NCBI GenBank assembly: GCA_051122655.1
Contig: CP182107.1
Span: 2,202,453 to 2,266,452 of the forward strand
Direction: 5' to 3'
Length of the DNA stretch: 64,000 bases
From: Pasteurella sp030783905
Lineage (GTDB): Bacteria; Pseudomonadota; Gammaproteobacteria; Enterobacterales; Pasteurellaceae
The first letter of the stretch is position 1, and each line of letters begins with the position of its first letter. Both the position numbers and the translations under genes were made by a program. The notes beneath the pieces are model-generated. The model saw only the letters and a list, made by a program, of their open reading frames with translations. It was not told where the DNA came from and did no database searches. Shown in pieces: positions 15,323-23,987 of this stretch.

Positions 15323-16400
15323 AACCAAACGCTTTAGGATCAAACGAGTTTAATGGATCGCCCCCCACTTCCGCATACGGATAGCCAAAGTTATTCAGCG
15401 GACTCATTTCAGCTAGTGGATAAAGATCAAAATCACGTGCGTGGTTATAACCAATCCAGTTCATTTCCCAGTTACCAAATAAGTAGTTAGATACGGCTTG
15501 CGTAGCGGGATCATTGACAGTTTTGTTTTCCGCTAAACGCATTTTGGCAACATCGGCAGCATCTACGGGCACCCAACCAAAACCGGCTAAATAAAATTCC
15601 GCACGACAATGTTGTCCGCCACTCACATTGGCGACTCGATTTTCATCGGCACTGCCAAAGGCACTTTTGGAATAGTTGCCCATTTTCACCGCTTGCCCTA
15701 AACGCACCCCAAAGATCTCACGAGCAGGGATACCCGAAGCACGGGCTAATGCCACAAACACGGAGTTAATATCGGTACATTTCCCTTTTAACACGCCCGT
15801 GGTTAAGATTTTTTCCACATCACCGTCACCACAACCTAAAACAGAGTTGTCTCGTTCCATGTTATTGACGATCCATTGGTGAATTAAGGCGGCTTTTTTC
15901 AGCGGATTGGTTTCTTTCCCCACAATCTTATCCGCATAATCTTTCACAATCCCGTCTGTTTTGATGTGGGCAGTGGGTTTTAAGTATTCCAATACATCAA
16001 CGGAATAGTGGATTTTTTCAGGTGGTTGATAACTTTGTAAAGCACCTTGCAACATCGGTTCACGGTCTTGCGTTTCTAATACTAATTTCACTGTTAAAGC
16101 ACGTTTATCAGCGTTTTTATCCCAGTTAGCAAACAAGGTTTTCGCACCATAACGGTTATTTTCCGTGATATAGGCGGTGTTGTAGTTGCCTTCAAAGTGA
16201 ATGGATTTGACGGTTTGATAATCGGCATTAAAGGGTAAAGGCACCCATAAGTTGGTTTCACCATGCGACCCTTTTGGTACAACCAAATCAAAGGATTTGG
16301 TCAGTTCGTAAGTGTGAGTTTCAGTCAGGGTATTTGGCAGAGATGTTGCGAATGCAACGGTAGAGTAGCCCGCGATCAGTGCGGTAAGTAGTGTTTTCAT
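15297..16400 (-). CDS. Exported transglutaminase-like superfamily protein
   Basis: A 367-residue protein with a signal peptide at the chosen start (MKTLLTALIAGYSTVAFA). The transglutaminase-like core has the catalytic Cys in VLKGKCTDINSVFVALARASGIPAR, the His in GGQHCRAEFYLAGFGWVPVDAADV and the following Asp, so the Cys-His-Asp triad appears intact. Such proteins usually act as cysteine proteases or peptidases on surface or cell-wall substrates. It heads an operon with MerT-like and MerP-like genes, an association whose meaning is unclear. The open frame reaches 15 codons further upstream, but without a signal sequence. Confidence 0.82.
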   Translation of the reverse strand: MKTLLTALIAGYSTVAFATSLPNTLTETHTYELTKSFDLVVPKGSHGETNLWVPLPFNADYQTVKSIHFEGNYNTAYITENNRYGAKTLFANWDKNADKRALTVKLVLETQDREPMLQGALQSYQPPEKIHYSVDVLEYLKPTAHIKTDGIVKDYADKIVGKETNPLKKAALIHQWIVNNMERDNSVLGCGDGDVEKILTTGVLKGKCTDINSVFVALARASGIPAREIFGVRLGQAVKMGNYSKSAFGSADENRVANVSGGQHCRAEFYLAGFGWVPVDAADVAKMRLAENKTVNDPATQAVSNYLFGNWEMNWIGYNHARDFDLYPLAEMSPLNNFGYPYAEVGGDPLNSFDPKAFGYEFKSKER

Positions 16401-16521
16401 TGAATTGTCCTGTGTAGATAGATAAACATAACATGTTATATGCATCTTGTTTATTCACCTTGCAAGTCGAATAAACGTGACACAGGTTACCCGAAAACGT
16501 CTAGAAAAGAAACAGGCACAA

Positions 16522-17349
16522 TTAAAAATCTTGGTAATTTTTCACCGCACTTTGGCTAAAGTAGTGTTTGTCTTCCCAACGTAGCATCGTCATCCGATTA
16601 CCCCAGACACAGCCTGTATCAAGGGCATAGATATTCTGAGGGGTAGGCGTATTCACCAGACTTGCCCAATGCCCAAAGATAATTGGTATGCTTTGATACA
16701 GTGGGTTAGCCAAATTAAACCAAGGCGTGAGAGTTTCAGGGGCGGATTCGGGCGGTTGTTTACAATCGAAATCTAAGCGATGATCCCAATAGCAAAAGCG
16801 CATACGGGTGAACACATTAATGCTGTAACGTAACCGATCCAAACCTTGTAAATCATCACGCCAACGATCAGGGTGGTTTTCGTACATATTTTCGATTAAG
16901 TGGCGGTAATCTCCTTGGCGGAGCACCGCTTCCACTTCCTGTGCACATTGTTTTGCGGTGGCAAGATCCCAATCGGGTGAAATGCCGGCGTGCGTCATTA
17001 CAAAATTTTGTTGCTCATTGTGTACAAGTAAAGGTTGGTTGCGTAGCCAATCGATTAATTCTTCAAAATCGGGGGCATTAAAAATGGCATCCACACGATC
17101 TTTCACTTTCACTTTTTTAATGCCCAGTGCGGTGGAAATCAGGTGTAAATCGTGATTGCCTAACACGGTTTTGGCGGATTCGCCCAGGGATTTGACAAAA
17201 CGTAAGCATTCGAGGGATTTATCGCCACGAGCGACTAAATCACCGACGAGATACAGTTGATCCTGCGACGAATCGAACTGTACTTTTTCGAGTAAAAGTT
17301 GTAATTCATCATAACAACCTTGTAAATCGCCAACTAAATATGTCGCCAT
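16522..17349 (-). CDS. apaH: Symmetrical Ap4A hydrolase
   Basis: Cleaves diadenosine tetraphosphate into two ADP and can remove Np4 caps from RNA. The start was set at MATYLVGDLQGC, giving 275 residues, the family's usual length. Metallophosphatase motifs are present in order: GDLQGC (residues 7-12), GDLVARGDKSLE, LGNHDLH and, later, THAGI and FGHWASL. In E. coli the order is surA-pdxA-rsmA-apaG-apaH; here surA, rsmA and apaH remain together without pdxA and apaG. Confidence 0.96.
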   Translation of the reverse strand: MATYLVGDLQGCYDELQLLLEKVQFDSSQDQLYLVGDLVARGDKSLECLRFVKSLGESAKTVLGNHDLHLISTALGIKKVKVKDRVDAIFNAPDFEELIDWLRNQPLLVHNEQQNFVMTHAGISPDWDLATAKQCAQEVEAVLRQGDYRHLIENMYENHPDRWRDDLQGLDRLRYSINVFTRMRFCYWDHRLDFDCKQPPESAPETLTPWFNLANPLYQSIPIIFGHWASLVNTPTPQNIYALDTGCVWGNRMTMLRWEDKHYFSQSAVKNYQDF

Positions 17350-17373
17350 CTTACACCACACTTATTCCATGCA

Positions 17374-18240
17374 TTAATCGTTTAAAGGTTCAATGATATC
17401 GTCTTTATTGACATCCACGGGCGGATTATCGGCTAACCAGTTCGCTAAACGAGCGTAATCTGCGATAGACAAGTTTTCTGCTCGAGCGGTTAAGTCAACG
17501 CCTAAATCAGTGAGCTGTTCTGCGCTAAATAAGGTCGATAACGCATTACGTAAGGTTTTGCGGCGTTGATTGAAGGCTTGGCTACACACGCGGTTTAACC
17601 AATATAAATCTTTCACTGGATGGGGTAATACTTTGTGTGGTACTAAACGTACCACGGCAGAATCCACTTTTGGCGCTGGCTTAAATGCTGTTGGTGGCAC
17701 TTCAAGTACAGGCATCACTTGACAGAAATATTGCGCCATAATGGTTAAGCGCCCATACGCTTTACTATTGGGTCCTGCACATAACCGTTTTACTACCTCT
17801 TTTTGTAACATAAAGTGCATATCTTGAATGCAATCATGGTATTTAAACAAGTGGAACATTAATGGCGTAGAAATATTATAAGGTAAGTTACCAAACACAC
17901 GCAGTTTTTGATTTTTTTCGGCTAGTTTTGCTTCTTGATAAAGCTGACCAAAATCAAACTGCATCGCATCCGTTTCAATCACCGTGATTTTATGGTGCAA
18001 GAAAGGGTGGTGGCGTAAGCGCTCGGCTAAATCACGGTCTAATTCCACTACGGTTAAATGATCAACCAAGTCACCAACGGGTTCCGTTAATGCGCCTAAA
18101 CCAGGACCAATCTCCACTAAAAATTGATCTTTTTGTGGATAAATCGCGGAAACAATGCCTTGGATGACATTATCATCATGTAAAAAGTTTTGCCCAAAAC
18201 GCTTGCGGGCAGTATGACCTAAATGTTTTTTTGAATTCAT
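17374..18240 (-). CDS. rsmA: 16S rRNA dimethyladenosine transferase RsmA (KsgA)
   Basis: Dimethylates two adjacent adenosines in the 3' terminal helix of 16S rRNA, a late 30S assembly step. The 288-residue product begins with the conserved RKRFGQNFLHD segment; the SAM motif VEIGPGLGALT is at about residues 42-52 and the catalytic NLPYNIST motif near 119-126. It lies 24 bases upstream of apaH. Confidence 0.97.
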   Translation of the reverse strand: MNSKKHLGHTARKRFGQNFLHDDNVIQGIVSAIYPQKDQFLVEIGPGLGALTEPVGDLVDHLTVVELDRDLAERLRHHPFLHHKITVIETDAMQFDFGQLYQEAKLAEKNQKLRVFGNLPYNISTPLMFHLFKYHDCIQDMHFMLQKEVVKRLCAGPNSKAYGRLTIMAQYFCQVMPVLEVPPTAFKPAPKVDSAVVRLVPHKVLPHPVKDLYWLNRVCSQAFNQRRKTLRNALSTLFSAEQLTDLGVDLTARAENLSIADYARLANWLADNPPVDVNKDDIIEPLND

Positions 18241-18298
18241 ATTTTCTCGATTGTGGGTTCGCGCTATGGCGTATCAAAAGTGCGGTCTATTATAAAGC

Positions 18299-18328
18299 AA
18301 AATCCCAGCATATGGGCTGGGATTTTTC
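18299..18328 (-). terminator. Terminator after surA
   Basis: Stem AAAATCCCAGC with GCTGGGATTTTT and a 6-base loop, located between the surA stop and the rsmA start. An uptake core (AAAAGTGCGGT, 18277-18287) lies just beyond it. Confidence 0.75.
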
Positions 18329-18342
18329 GTTTAATTGATTTG

Positions 18343-19278
18343 CTAGTTAAAATAACGGATATCTGCATTTTTACGTAATGCCTTGACCCAATCGTTTTCA
18401 AATGCTTTAACTTGTTGATTGACCAATTGTTCATAGGCTTTTTGGCGATAGACATCAATGGTTTTATCTCCTTGACGCGTATTCGTCACCTCAAGGATAT
18501 GCCAACCAAATTCCGTTTTAAATGGCGCAGAAATCGTGCCTTGTTTTGTTGAAAGCAATGTTTTTTGGAATGGCCCAACATAGGCTTCAGGAAACGCAAA
18601 ACCTAAGCTCCCACCATTGGCGCCGGAAAGATAATCTTTTGAATATTTTAATGCGGCATCAGCAAAACTGATTTTACCTGCCATGATATCTGCACGAATT
18701 TGAGTTAACTGCGCTTTCGCTTGTGCATCATTTAAGAGTGGGTTTAATTTCAATAGAATATGTCTAACTTCATATTGTGGCGCAGAAACAGTTTTTTCTG
18801 TGCCTGCTTGCTTTGCATGATTACGCAGTTGTTTACTTAATGCTTCAACTTGCTCTCGCGTCACATCAATACTTTGTCCAATCGCTTGATTACGGATTTC
18901 ACCCATTAAGATTTGATTGGCAATTTGTTGACGATAAGCGTTATAACTAATGCCTTGATAATCTAACGCATCTAATAATTGCCCATAAGTTAAACCATTT
19001 TGTGCGGCAATGCCTTCAATAATTTGCTCAACTTGTGCGTAATTGACTTTAATACCTGAATTTTGAATAGCTTGTTGCACTAATATATCATCGATCACTT
19101 TGTCTAAAGCAACTTGATATTGCCCTTTTTTTCCCATAGTTTGTTTGACTTGGCTTTCTAATACGGGGACACCATTCACGGTTGCCACAACGCGCTCAGT
19201 AGCTTGTGCGCTAGATACACAGATAAAAAGCCCAAGCATTGCCCAGAAAATAGATCTTACATTAATAATTTTCATCAT
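18343..19278 (-). CDS. surA: SurA-type periplasmic chaperone/prolyl isomerase, single-PPIase form
   Basis: Helps fold outer-membrane proteins in the periplasm. A signal peptide (about residues 1-26) precedes the SurA N-terminal helical domain (about 27-165) and one parvulin domain (about 168-275; YEVRHILLKLN ... GGSLGFAFPEAYVGPF ... GWHILEV). E. coli SurA has about 430 residues and two parvulin domains; this one has 311 and only one, as in other Pasteurellaceae. Two adjacent ATG codons make the start uncertain by one codon. It is separated from rsmA by a terminator. Confidence 0.9.
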   Translation of the reverse strand: MMKIINVRSIFWAMLGLFICVSSAQATERVVATVNGVPVLESQVKQTMGKKGQYQVALDKVIDDILVQQAIQNSGIKVNYAQVEQIIEGIAAQNGLTYGQLLDALDYQGISYNAYRQQIANQILMGEIRNQAIGQSIDVTREQVEALSKQLRNHAKQAGTEKTVSAPQYEVRHILLKLNPLLNDAQAKAQLTQIRADIMAGKISFADAALKYSKDYLSGANGGSLGFAFPEAYVGPFQKTLLSTKQGTISAPFKTEFGWHILEVTNTRQGDKTIDVYRQKAYEQLVNQQVKAFENDWVKALRKNADIRYFN

Positions 19279-19345
19279 CTATTCCATTATGTTGGTTAAA
19301 AATTACATTTGTTAGAGTATCAATTTTAAAAAAGGTTCACAAACT

Positions 19346-19891
19346 TTATTTTGTCGGTGACAGTAAGGCCACTTCATAGCAATGATCGAACTTCATTGTA
19401 CGTACTTGCACTTCTTCATTGCGGCTAGTCGGGACATTTTTACCCACGTAATCGGCACGAATCGGGAGCTCACGATGACCTCGATCTACAAGGATGACCA
19501 ACTCAATTTTTGCCGCACGACCAAAATCCACTAACGCATCGAGTGCAGCACGGATTGTTCTACCGGTATAAAGCACATCATCGACTAAAATCACTTCTTT
19601 ATTATGAATACTAATAAAATTGGATGCACCACTATAAGTTGGGGATTTGGAGTCTGGTTCCGCATATTCTAAATCGTCGCGGTAAAAGGTGATATCGAGA
19701 TCAATAGAGGGTAAGTCAACGTTAGCGAGATCGGCAATTTTTTTCTTAATTAATTCTGCAATTTCGGCACCACGTCGTTTAATACCGACAATCACAATAT
19801 TGTCTAAACGCTGATGTTTTTCGATAATCTCATGTGAAATACGGGAAATGGTGCGGAGAAATTGGTTTTCATCAATAATGATTTTTTCCAT
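19346..19891 (-). CDS. pyrR: PyrR, pyrimidine attenuator/uracil phosphoribosyltransferase
   Basis: A 181-residue PRTase-fold protein. The PRPP-binding motif VILVDDVLYTGRT is intact at about residues 95-107, and the flanking segments (VGIKRRGAEIA near 32, VDRGHRELPIRADYVGKNVPTS near 136) match PyrR. In Gram-positive bacteria PyrR binds pyr mRNA and also makes UMP from uracil. No pyr genes lie in this window, so any RNA target would be elsewhere. It stands alone between surA and the end of the his operon. Confidence 0.93.
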   Translation of the reverse strand: MEKIIIDENQFLRTISRISHEIIEKHQRLDNIVIVGIKRRGAEIAELIKKKIADLANVDLPSIDLDITFYRDDLEYAEPDSKSPTYSGASNFISIHNKEVILVDDVLYTGRTIRAALDALVDFGRAAKIELVILVDRGHRELPIRADYVGKNVPTSRNEEVQVRTMKFDHCYEVALLSPTK

Positions 19892-19992
19892 AATATTGAC
19901 CTACATAGCAAAGAAAATTTGGCGTTAAAATAGCACAAAAGCCCATAATATCCTATAGCGAAATCAGACTGAGGAAATAACCTGTCAAAAAT

Positions 19993-20037
19993 AAACCGCA
20001 CTATCGGTTAGCGTGCGAAAAAGTGCGGTTATTTTTT
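19993..20037 (-). terminator. Terminator of the his operon
   Basis: AACCGCACT (19994-20002) and AGTGCGGTT (20022-20030) are inverted arms made from uptake cores, flanked by T-runs on both strands, starting 2 bases after the hisIE stop. It separates the his operon from pyrR. Confidence 0.75.
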
Positions 20038-20038
20038 G

Positions 20039-20656
20039 TTATTTTGTGTGACGTTCTTTGAGTTTACCAATCACATCCGCCCAGCTTAACGCCGCATCTT
20101 GTAACAAAACGGTCAAATGGTAGGCGAGATCGGCGGCTTCACAAATGGTTTCATCTCTGTCTTTTACCGTTGCGGCAAGTGCGGTTTCCACGCCTTCTTC
20201 CCCCACTTTTTGCGCAATGCGCTTGGTGCCTTTAGCATACAGTTGTGCGGTATAGGAACTAGTGGGATCAGCACCTTTACGACTGGCAATTAAACGTTCT
20301 AACTTACTCAAGAAAATCCAGTCAGGTTGTGTCGCATTTTCAAATTGATAAAAACAGCTTTCCGCGCCGGTATGACAGGTTTCACCAATTGGATTCACCA
20401 AAATCAGCAGGGTATCGTTATCACAATCTAAACTCATATCCACCACGTTTAAAAAATGTCCCGAGGTTTCGCCTTTTGTCCACAAGCGGTTTTTCGTGCG
20501 AGAAAAAAAGGTGACTCGTTTTTCCGCTAAGGTTTTTTCTAGCGCGTCTTGATTCATATAACCGAGCATTAACACTTCACAGGTCGTGATATTTTGGATA
20601 ATGACAGGCAGTAAATTATCCACTTTTTGCCAGTTGATTTGGGTTGGGTTTAGCAT
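20039..20656 (-). CDS. hisI: Bifunctional phosphoribosyl-AMP cyclohydrolase / phosphoribosyl-ATP pyrophosphatase
   Basis: Catalyses histidine steps 2 and 3 (HisIE fusion). The N-terminal HisI domain (about residues 1-115) has the metal-binding DCDNDT segment and the zinc cysteines in GETCHTGAESCF. The C-terminal HisE domain (about 115-205) has KRIAQKVGEEGVETALAA and CEAADLAYHLTVLL. The 205-residue length is standard. It is the last gene of the his operon. Its SD (AAGGA) lies in the last codons of the upstream FRG gene. Confidence 0.97.
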   Translation of the reverse strand: MLNPTQINWQKVDNLLPVIIQNITTCEVLMLGYMNQDALEKTLAEKRVTFFSRTKNRLWTKGETSGHFLNVVDMSLDCDNDTLLILVNPIGETCHTGAESCFYQFENATQPDWIFLSKLERLIASRKGADPTSSYTAQLYAKGTKRIAQKVGEEGVETALAATVKDRDETICEAADLAYHLTVLLQDAALSWADVIGKLKERHTK

Positions 20657-20658
20657 GA

Positions 20659-21750
20659 TTATTCCTTATATTCATCTTTGATTTCGTCTGATTGAGACTC
20701 TAACTCTGGAAATAGTGTTTTTTTACTAATTCCAAATGTTTTAAGCTCATTTAAAATATCCCTCTTACTTTGTTGAGGGATTATTATTTTATAATCATTT
20801 TTTTTCCATTTTTCATTTAATATTGCATGGTTTTCTTTTTTATTATTTATCCCAAAAAGTAAGAAACAACCTTGTTGTCTTATGATTCTACTGTTGTCTA
20901 ATTTTGCTAGTACGCATATTACTCTTTCTAAATCATCGCTCTTGATTATAGGAGAGAATCCAGGCTTTTCTTTTCTTATATCATGTAAGAGTTCTAATAT
21001 TCCAAGTTGATTATTGAAAATTTTATTCGCTTTTTGATATGCAAATTTATTAATTTGACTTTCTTCTATTACATCCATTTCTAATTCTTCTTTTAATTTA
21101 GATATTAATTTTTCCGATTTGTTAATATTATAAAAAAGGCCTGGAAGAATTATGAGGTTTTTATCTATTAATGAAATCTCATTTTCTATACTTGTTAATT
21201 CATGAGTAATTTTTTTATATGACGATTTATTTTTTAATATTTCATGATTGTTTTTTATTATTTTCATTGCTTTTTCTTTTTTGAAATTTATTTCTTCTAT
21301 TATTTTATATAATTCAATATTAAAATTATAATTTCTTAAACTAATAGATGATACGATAGATACTGTATCACTATCAAAATATTTGATGTTTTCATTTGGT
21401 ATATCAAGTATTATTAATTCTCCATTATTATTGTTGTTATTGACAATAAAATAGAGTGCAACTAAAGCGTTACTTGTTAAATCGAGTAACCTTGTAGGAT
21501 AACCATAATGCTGTAGTTTTGATAACACGTTAAATACACTATCATTTTTTGAAAATGAGTCTGGATTATTTATGATAGCATCTCGAATAATCTTATTTTC
21601 ATTTTTTATAAATCCATTATTCCTGTATATACTAGGTTTTAATTCATACTCCTGATTTGAATGACCTCTAAAGAATCTTGTATGGTCTTTTTGTGGTGAT
21701 CCTATTTTTTTTAAAACATTAATAAGATCTGTAATACTTTTTATTTCCAT
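20659..21750 (-). CDS. FRG-domain protein inserted in the his operon
   Basis: A 363-residue protein from strikingly AT-rich DNA (poly-Lys, Asn, Ile) unlike its neighbours. The FRG domain is visible in split form: the name motif RFFRGHSNQEYELKPSIYR at about residues 24-42, the block LQHYGYPTRLLDLTSNALVALYF at about 88-110, and RIIRQQGCFLLFG near the C-terminus. Between them is a charged, probably coiled-coil stretch of about 100 residues. FRG proteins occur in defence islands and prophages, but their activity is not known to me with confidence. The gene starts 15 bases after hisF and ends 2 bases before hisIE. Recent transfer is likely. Confidence 0.85.
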   Translation of the reverse strand: MEIKSITDLINVLKKIGSPQKDHTRFFRGHSNQEYELKPSIYRNNGFIKNENKIIRDAIINNPDSFSKNDSVFNVLSKLQHYGYPTRLLDLTSNALVALYFIVNNNNNNGELIILDIPNENIKYFDSDTVSIVSSISLRNYNFNIELYKIIEEINFKKEKAMKIIKNNHEILKNKSSYKKITHELTSIENEISLIDKNLIILPGLFYNINKSEKLISKLKEELEMDVIEESQINKFAYQKANKIFNNQLGILELLHDIRKEKPGFSPIIKSDDLERVICVLAKLDNSRIIRQQGCFLLFGINNKKENHAILNEKWKKNDYKIIIPQQSKRDILNELKTFGISKKTLFPELESQSDEIKDEYKE

Positions 21751-21765
21751 TTTTTTCTCTTAATT

Positions 21766-22539
21766 TTACTTTCTTACTTTCACATAGTTGTTGTTTAAAT
21801 ATTTCTTTAGTTCCCCAATATCAATAATCCGTTTATGGAACACGCTTGCAGCGAGCGCACCATCCACATTGGCTTCAATAAAGGCATCACGGAAATGCAC
21901 CATTTCACCTGCACCACCTGAGGCAATCAGCGGAATATGGCAGAGGTTACGCACGAGTTTTAATTGGGTGATGTCATAACCTTGACGAACACCGTCTTGG
22001 TTCATCATATTCAGCACGATTTCGCCCGCACCACGATGCTGTACTTCTTTCACCCAGTCGAGCAACTGCCAGTTGGTTTGGCGAGTACGGCTTTCATCGC
22101 CGGTATATTGGTTGACCCAATATTTGCCGGTTTCCTTTTCAAACCAGCTATCGATCCCCACCACAATGGCTTGCACACCAAAACGATCCGCTAAGCGATT
22201 AATTAAATTGGGATCGGCAAGTGCGGGTGAATTGATAGAAATTTTATCGGCACCAAAAGCAAACAATTTTTCTGCATCTTCCACGCTTTTAATGCCACCA
22301 GCCACACAGAAGGGAATATCAATCACTTGTGCCACACGTTCCACCCAGCTTTTATCAATAGTTCTGCCATCAGAGGAGGCGGTAATATCGTAGAAAACCA
22401 GTTCATCAGCGCCTTCTTCCGCATAGCGCTGTGCAAGTGGCACAATATCGCCAATAATTTCGTGATTGCGAAATTGTACGCCCTTGACCACTTGCCCATC
22501 ACGCACATCTAAGCAAGGAATTATGCGTTTTGCCAACAT
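21766..22539 (-). CDS. hisF: Imidazole glycerol phosphate synthase cyclase subunit
   Basis: With HisH, makes imidazole glycerol phosphate and AICAR from PRFAR. The 257-residue (beta/alpha)8 barrel begins MLAKRIIPCLDVRDGQVVKG, with the catalytic Asp11 in CLDVRDG and the second in VVGIDSW (about residue 130). It overlaps the end of hisA by 19 bases, so the pair is coupled. Confidence 0.98.
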   Translation of the reverse strand: MLAKRIIPCLDVRDGQVVKGVQFRNHEIIGDIVPLAQRYAEEGADELVFYDITASSDGRTIDKSWVERVAQVIDIPFCVAGGIKSVEDAEKLFAFGADKISINSPALADPNLINRLADRFGVQAIVVGIDSWFEKETGKYWVNQYTGDESRTRQTNWQLLDWVKEVQHRGAGEIVLNMMNQDGVRQGYDITQLKLVRNLCHIPLIASGGAGEMVHFRDAFIEANVDGALAASVFHKRIIDIGELKKYLNNNYVKVRK

Positions 22540-23270
22540 GCGATCGCCTCCTGTACGCTAAATTTACCTTCTAACAATGCTCGTCCAACAATCACGCCTG
22601 CCACACCCGTGCCTTTTAAGGCGTCAATATCCGCAAGGGAACCGATCCCGCCTGATGATTGAAATTGAATCGTCGGGAATTGGGCACAGATTTCCTGATA
22701 CAGTCCCACATTAGATCCTTGCAAGGTACCATCTTTGGAAATATCGGTACATAACACGTGTTGCAAACCGACCTCACTAAAATAGGCAATTAAGGCTTCT
22801 AACGACACACCGCTGTTTTCTTGCCAACCGCTCACCGCAATCTGTTTTTCACCTTGGGCATTGATATTCACATCTAACGCCAACACAAATTTTTCCGCCC
22901 CGTATTTTTTAAACCATTGTTTGACCATTTCGGGTTGCTTGACCGCAGTGGAACCAATCACCACACGATTTGCGCCCACCGCCAATAAATCTGCCACATC
23001 TTGCTCGGTGCGAATACCGCCACCCACTTGAATTGGGCAATTCACCGCCTTGATAATCTCCCCAATCAGTTGGATCTGGCGTTGATTGGGATCTTTTGCG
23101 CCAGTCAGATCCACTAAGTGTAAGTACGTTGCCCCTTGTGCCACATAATCTTGGAATTGGGCTATCGGGTTGTCGGAATAAAGGGTTTTCTGCCCATAAT
23201 CACCTTGATAAAGGCGCACCACTTGACCATCAATCAGATCAAGTGCGGGGATAATTTGTGATGTTTGCAT
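22521..23270 (-). CDS. hisA: ProFAR isomerase HisA
   Basis: Isomerises ProFAR to PRFAR, histidine step 4. The 249-residue half-barrel-repeat protein begins MQTSQIIPALDLIDGQVVRLYQGDY, with the catalytic Asp in PALDL and the second in ALDVN (about residue 130); the phosphate site GGIGSLAD is near 200. SD TAGGAAAAAATATG matches those of hisH and hisD almost exactly. Confidence 0.98.
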   Translation of the reverse strand: MQTSQIIPALDLIDGQVVRLYQGDYGQKTLYSDNPIAQFQDYVAQGATYLHLVDLTGAKDPNQRQIQLIGEIIKAVNCPIQVGGGIRTEQDVADLLAVGANRVVIGSTAVKQPEMVKQWFKKYGAEKFVLALDVNINAQGEKQIAVSGWQENSGVSLEALIAYFSEVGLQHVLCTDISKDGTLQGSNVGLYQEICAQFPTIQFQSSGGIGSLADIDALKGTGVAGVIVGRALLEGKFSVQEAIACWQNA

Positions 23271-23318
23271 ATTTTTTCCTATTATTTATGTTAAAAGTAC
23301 GGTTAAAAATCCCGCTTT

Positions 23319-23987
23319 TTACACTTTCGCAATCCGCTGTAACTGACTCCGTAAACTGCGTTTAAATGCCTCTGCTAAGGCATCACAACTGAGCGCAGAT
23401 TCCAATGCCTCTTGCGTTAGCGCTTTCACCGAGCCAGCAAGTAATCTATTTAAATGATGAATCGTTAACTGTGGATAAGGACACTGGATACGTTGCACTG
23501 AATCTTGCGTGTGAATCTCCCCCTCTTTTATGACTCGTGCATACCACCCAGACAGCCCAGAATGTCGCACAATATGATGCGTATCTTTATTGCCTGTATT
23601 TTTCGCTAAGCGATCGCACGGCTTACGAGGCTGAGAAACTTCCACAATGACGGTGCCAATTTGGTAACGATCTCCTACGCAAACGTTGTTTTCATCCCAA
23701 CCAGACACAATAAAATTTTCCCCATAGGTAGCAATTCCTTGATAATCAAATTCTTTGCCAATAAGTGCGGTTAATTGTTGGAAAGATGTATCGGACATAA
23801 AAAATAATGCTTTATCCACACCACCATGATGTGCTTTTAAACTCACATCATTACCTTCGGCACCAAGTTGATGTATTTTTACCATTGGTACAGGTTTTTT
23901 GCGTATGGCTGTTTCCAGTACAGATCCGTCATTAAACGTTAAGGTTTCAATTCCACCGATTTTGATCACTAAAATTTCAGCCTGCAC
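23319..23987 (-). CDS. MOSC-domain protein (YiiM-like)
   Basis: A 222-residue protein with the MOSC fold: an N-terminal beta region, KAHHGGVDKALFFMSDTSF, YGENFIVSGWDENNVCVGDRYQIGTVIVEVSQPRKPCDRL with the conserved Cys of the molybdenum-cofactor carrying family, and WYARVIKEGEI. YiiM reduces N-hydroxylated bases using a molybdenum cofactor; that activity is an inference from similarity. It sits between hisH and hisA and shares a TAATG junction with hisH. It is unrelated to histidine synthesis, and its base composition is close to that of the his genes. Confidence 0.85.
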   Translation of the reverse strand: MQAEILVIKIGGIETLTFNDGSVLETAIRKKPVPMVKIHQLGAEGNDVSLKAHHGGVDKALFFMSDTSFQQLTALIGKEFDYQGIATYGENFIVSGWDENNVCVGDRYQIGTVIVEVSQPRKPCDRLAKNTGNKDTHHIVRHSGLSGWYARVIKEGEIHTQDSVQRIQCPYPQLTIHHLNRLLAGSVKALTQEALESALSCDALAEAFKRSLRSQLQRIAKV

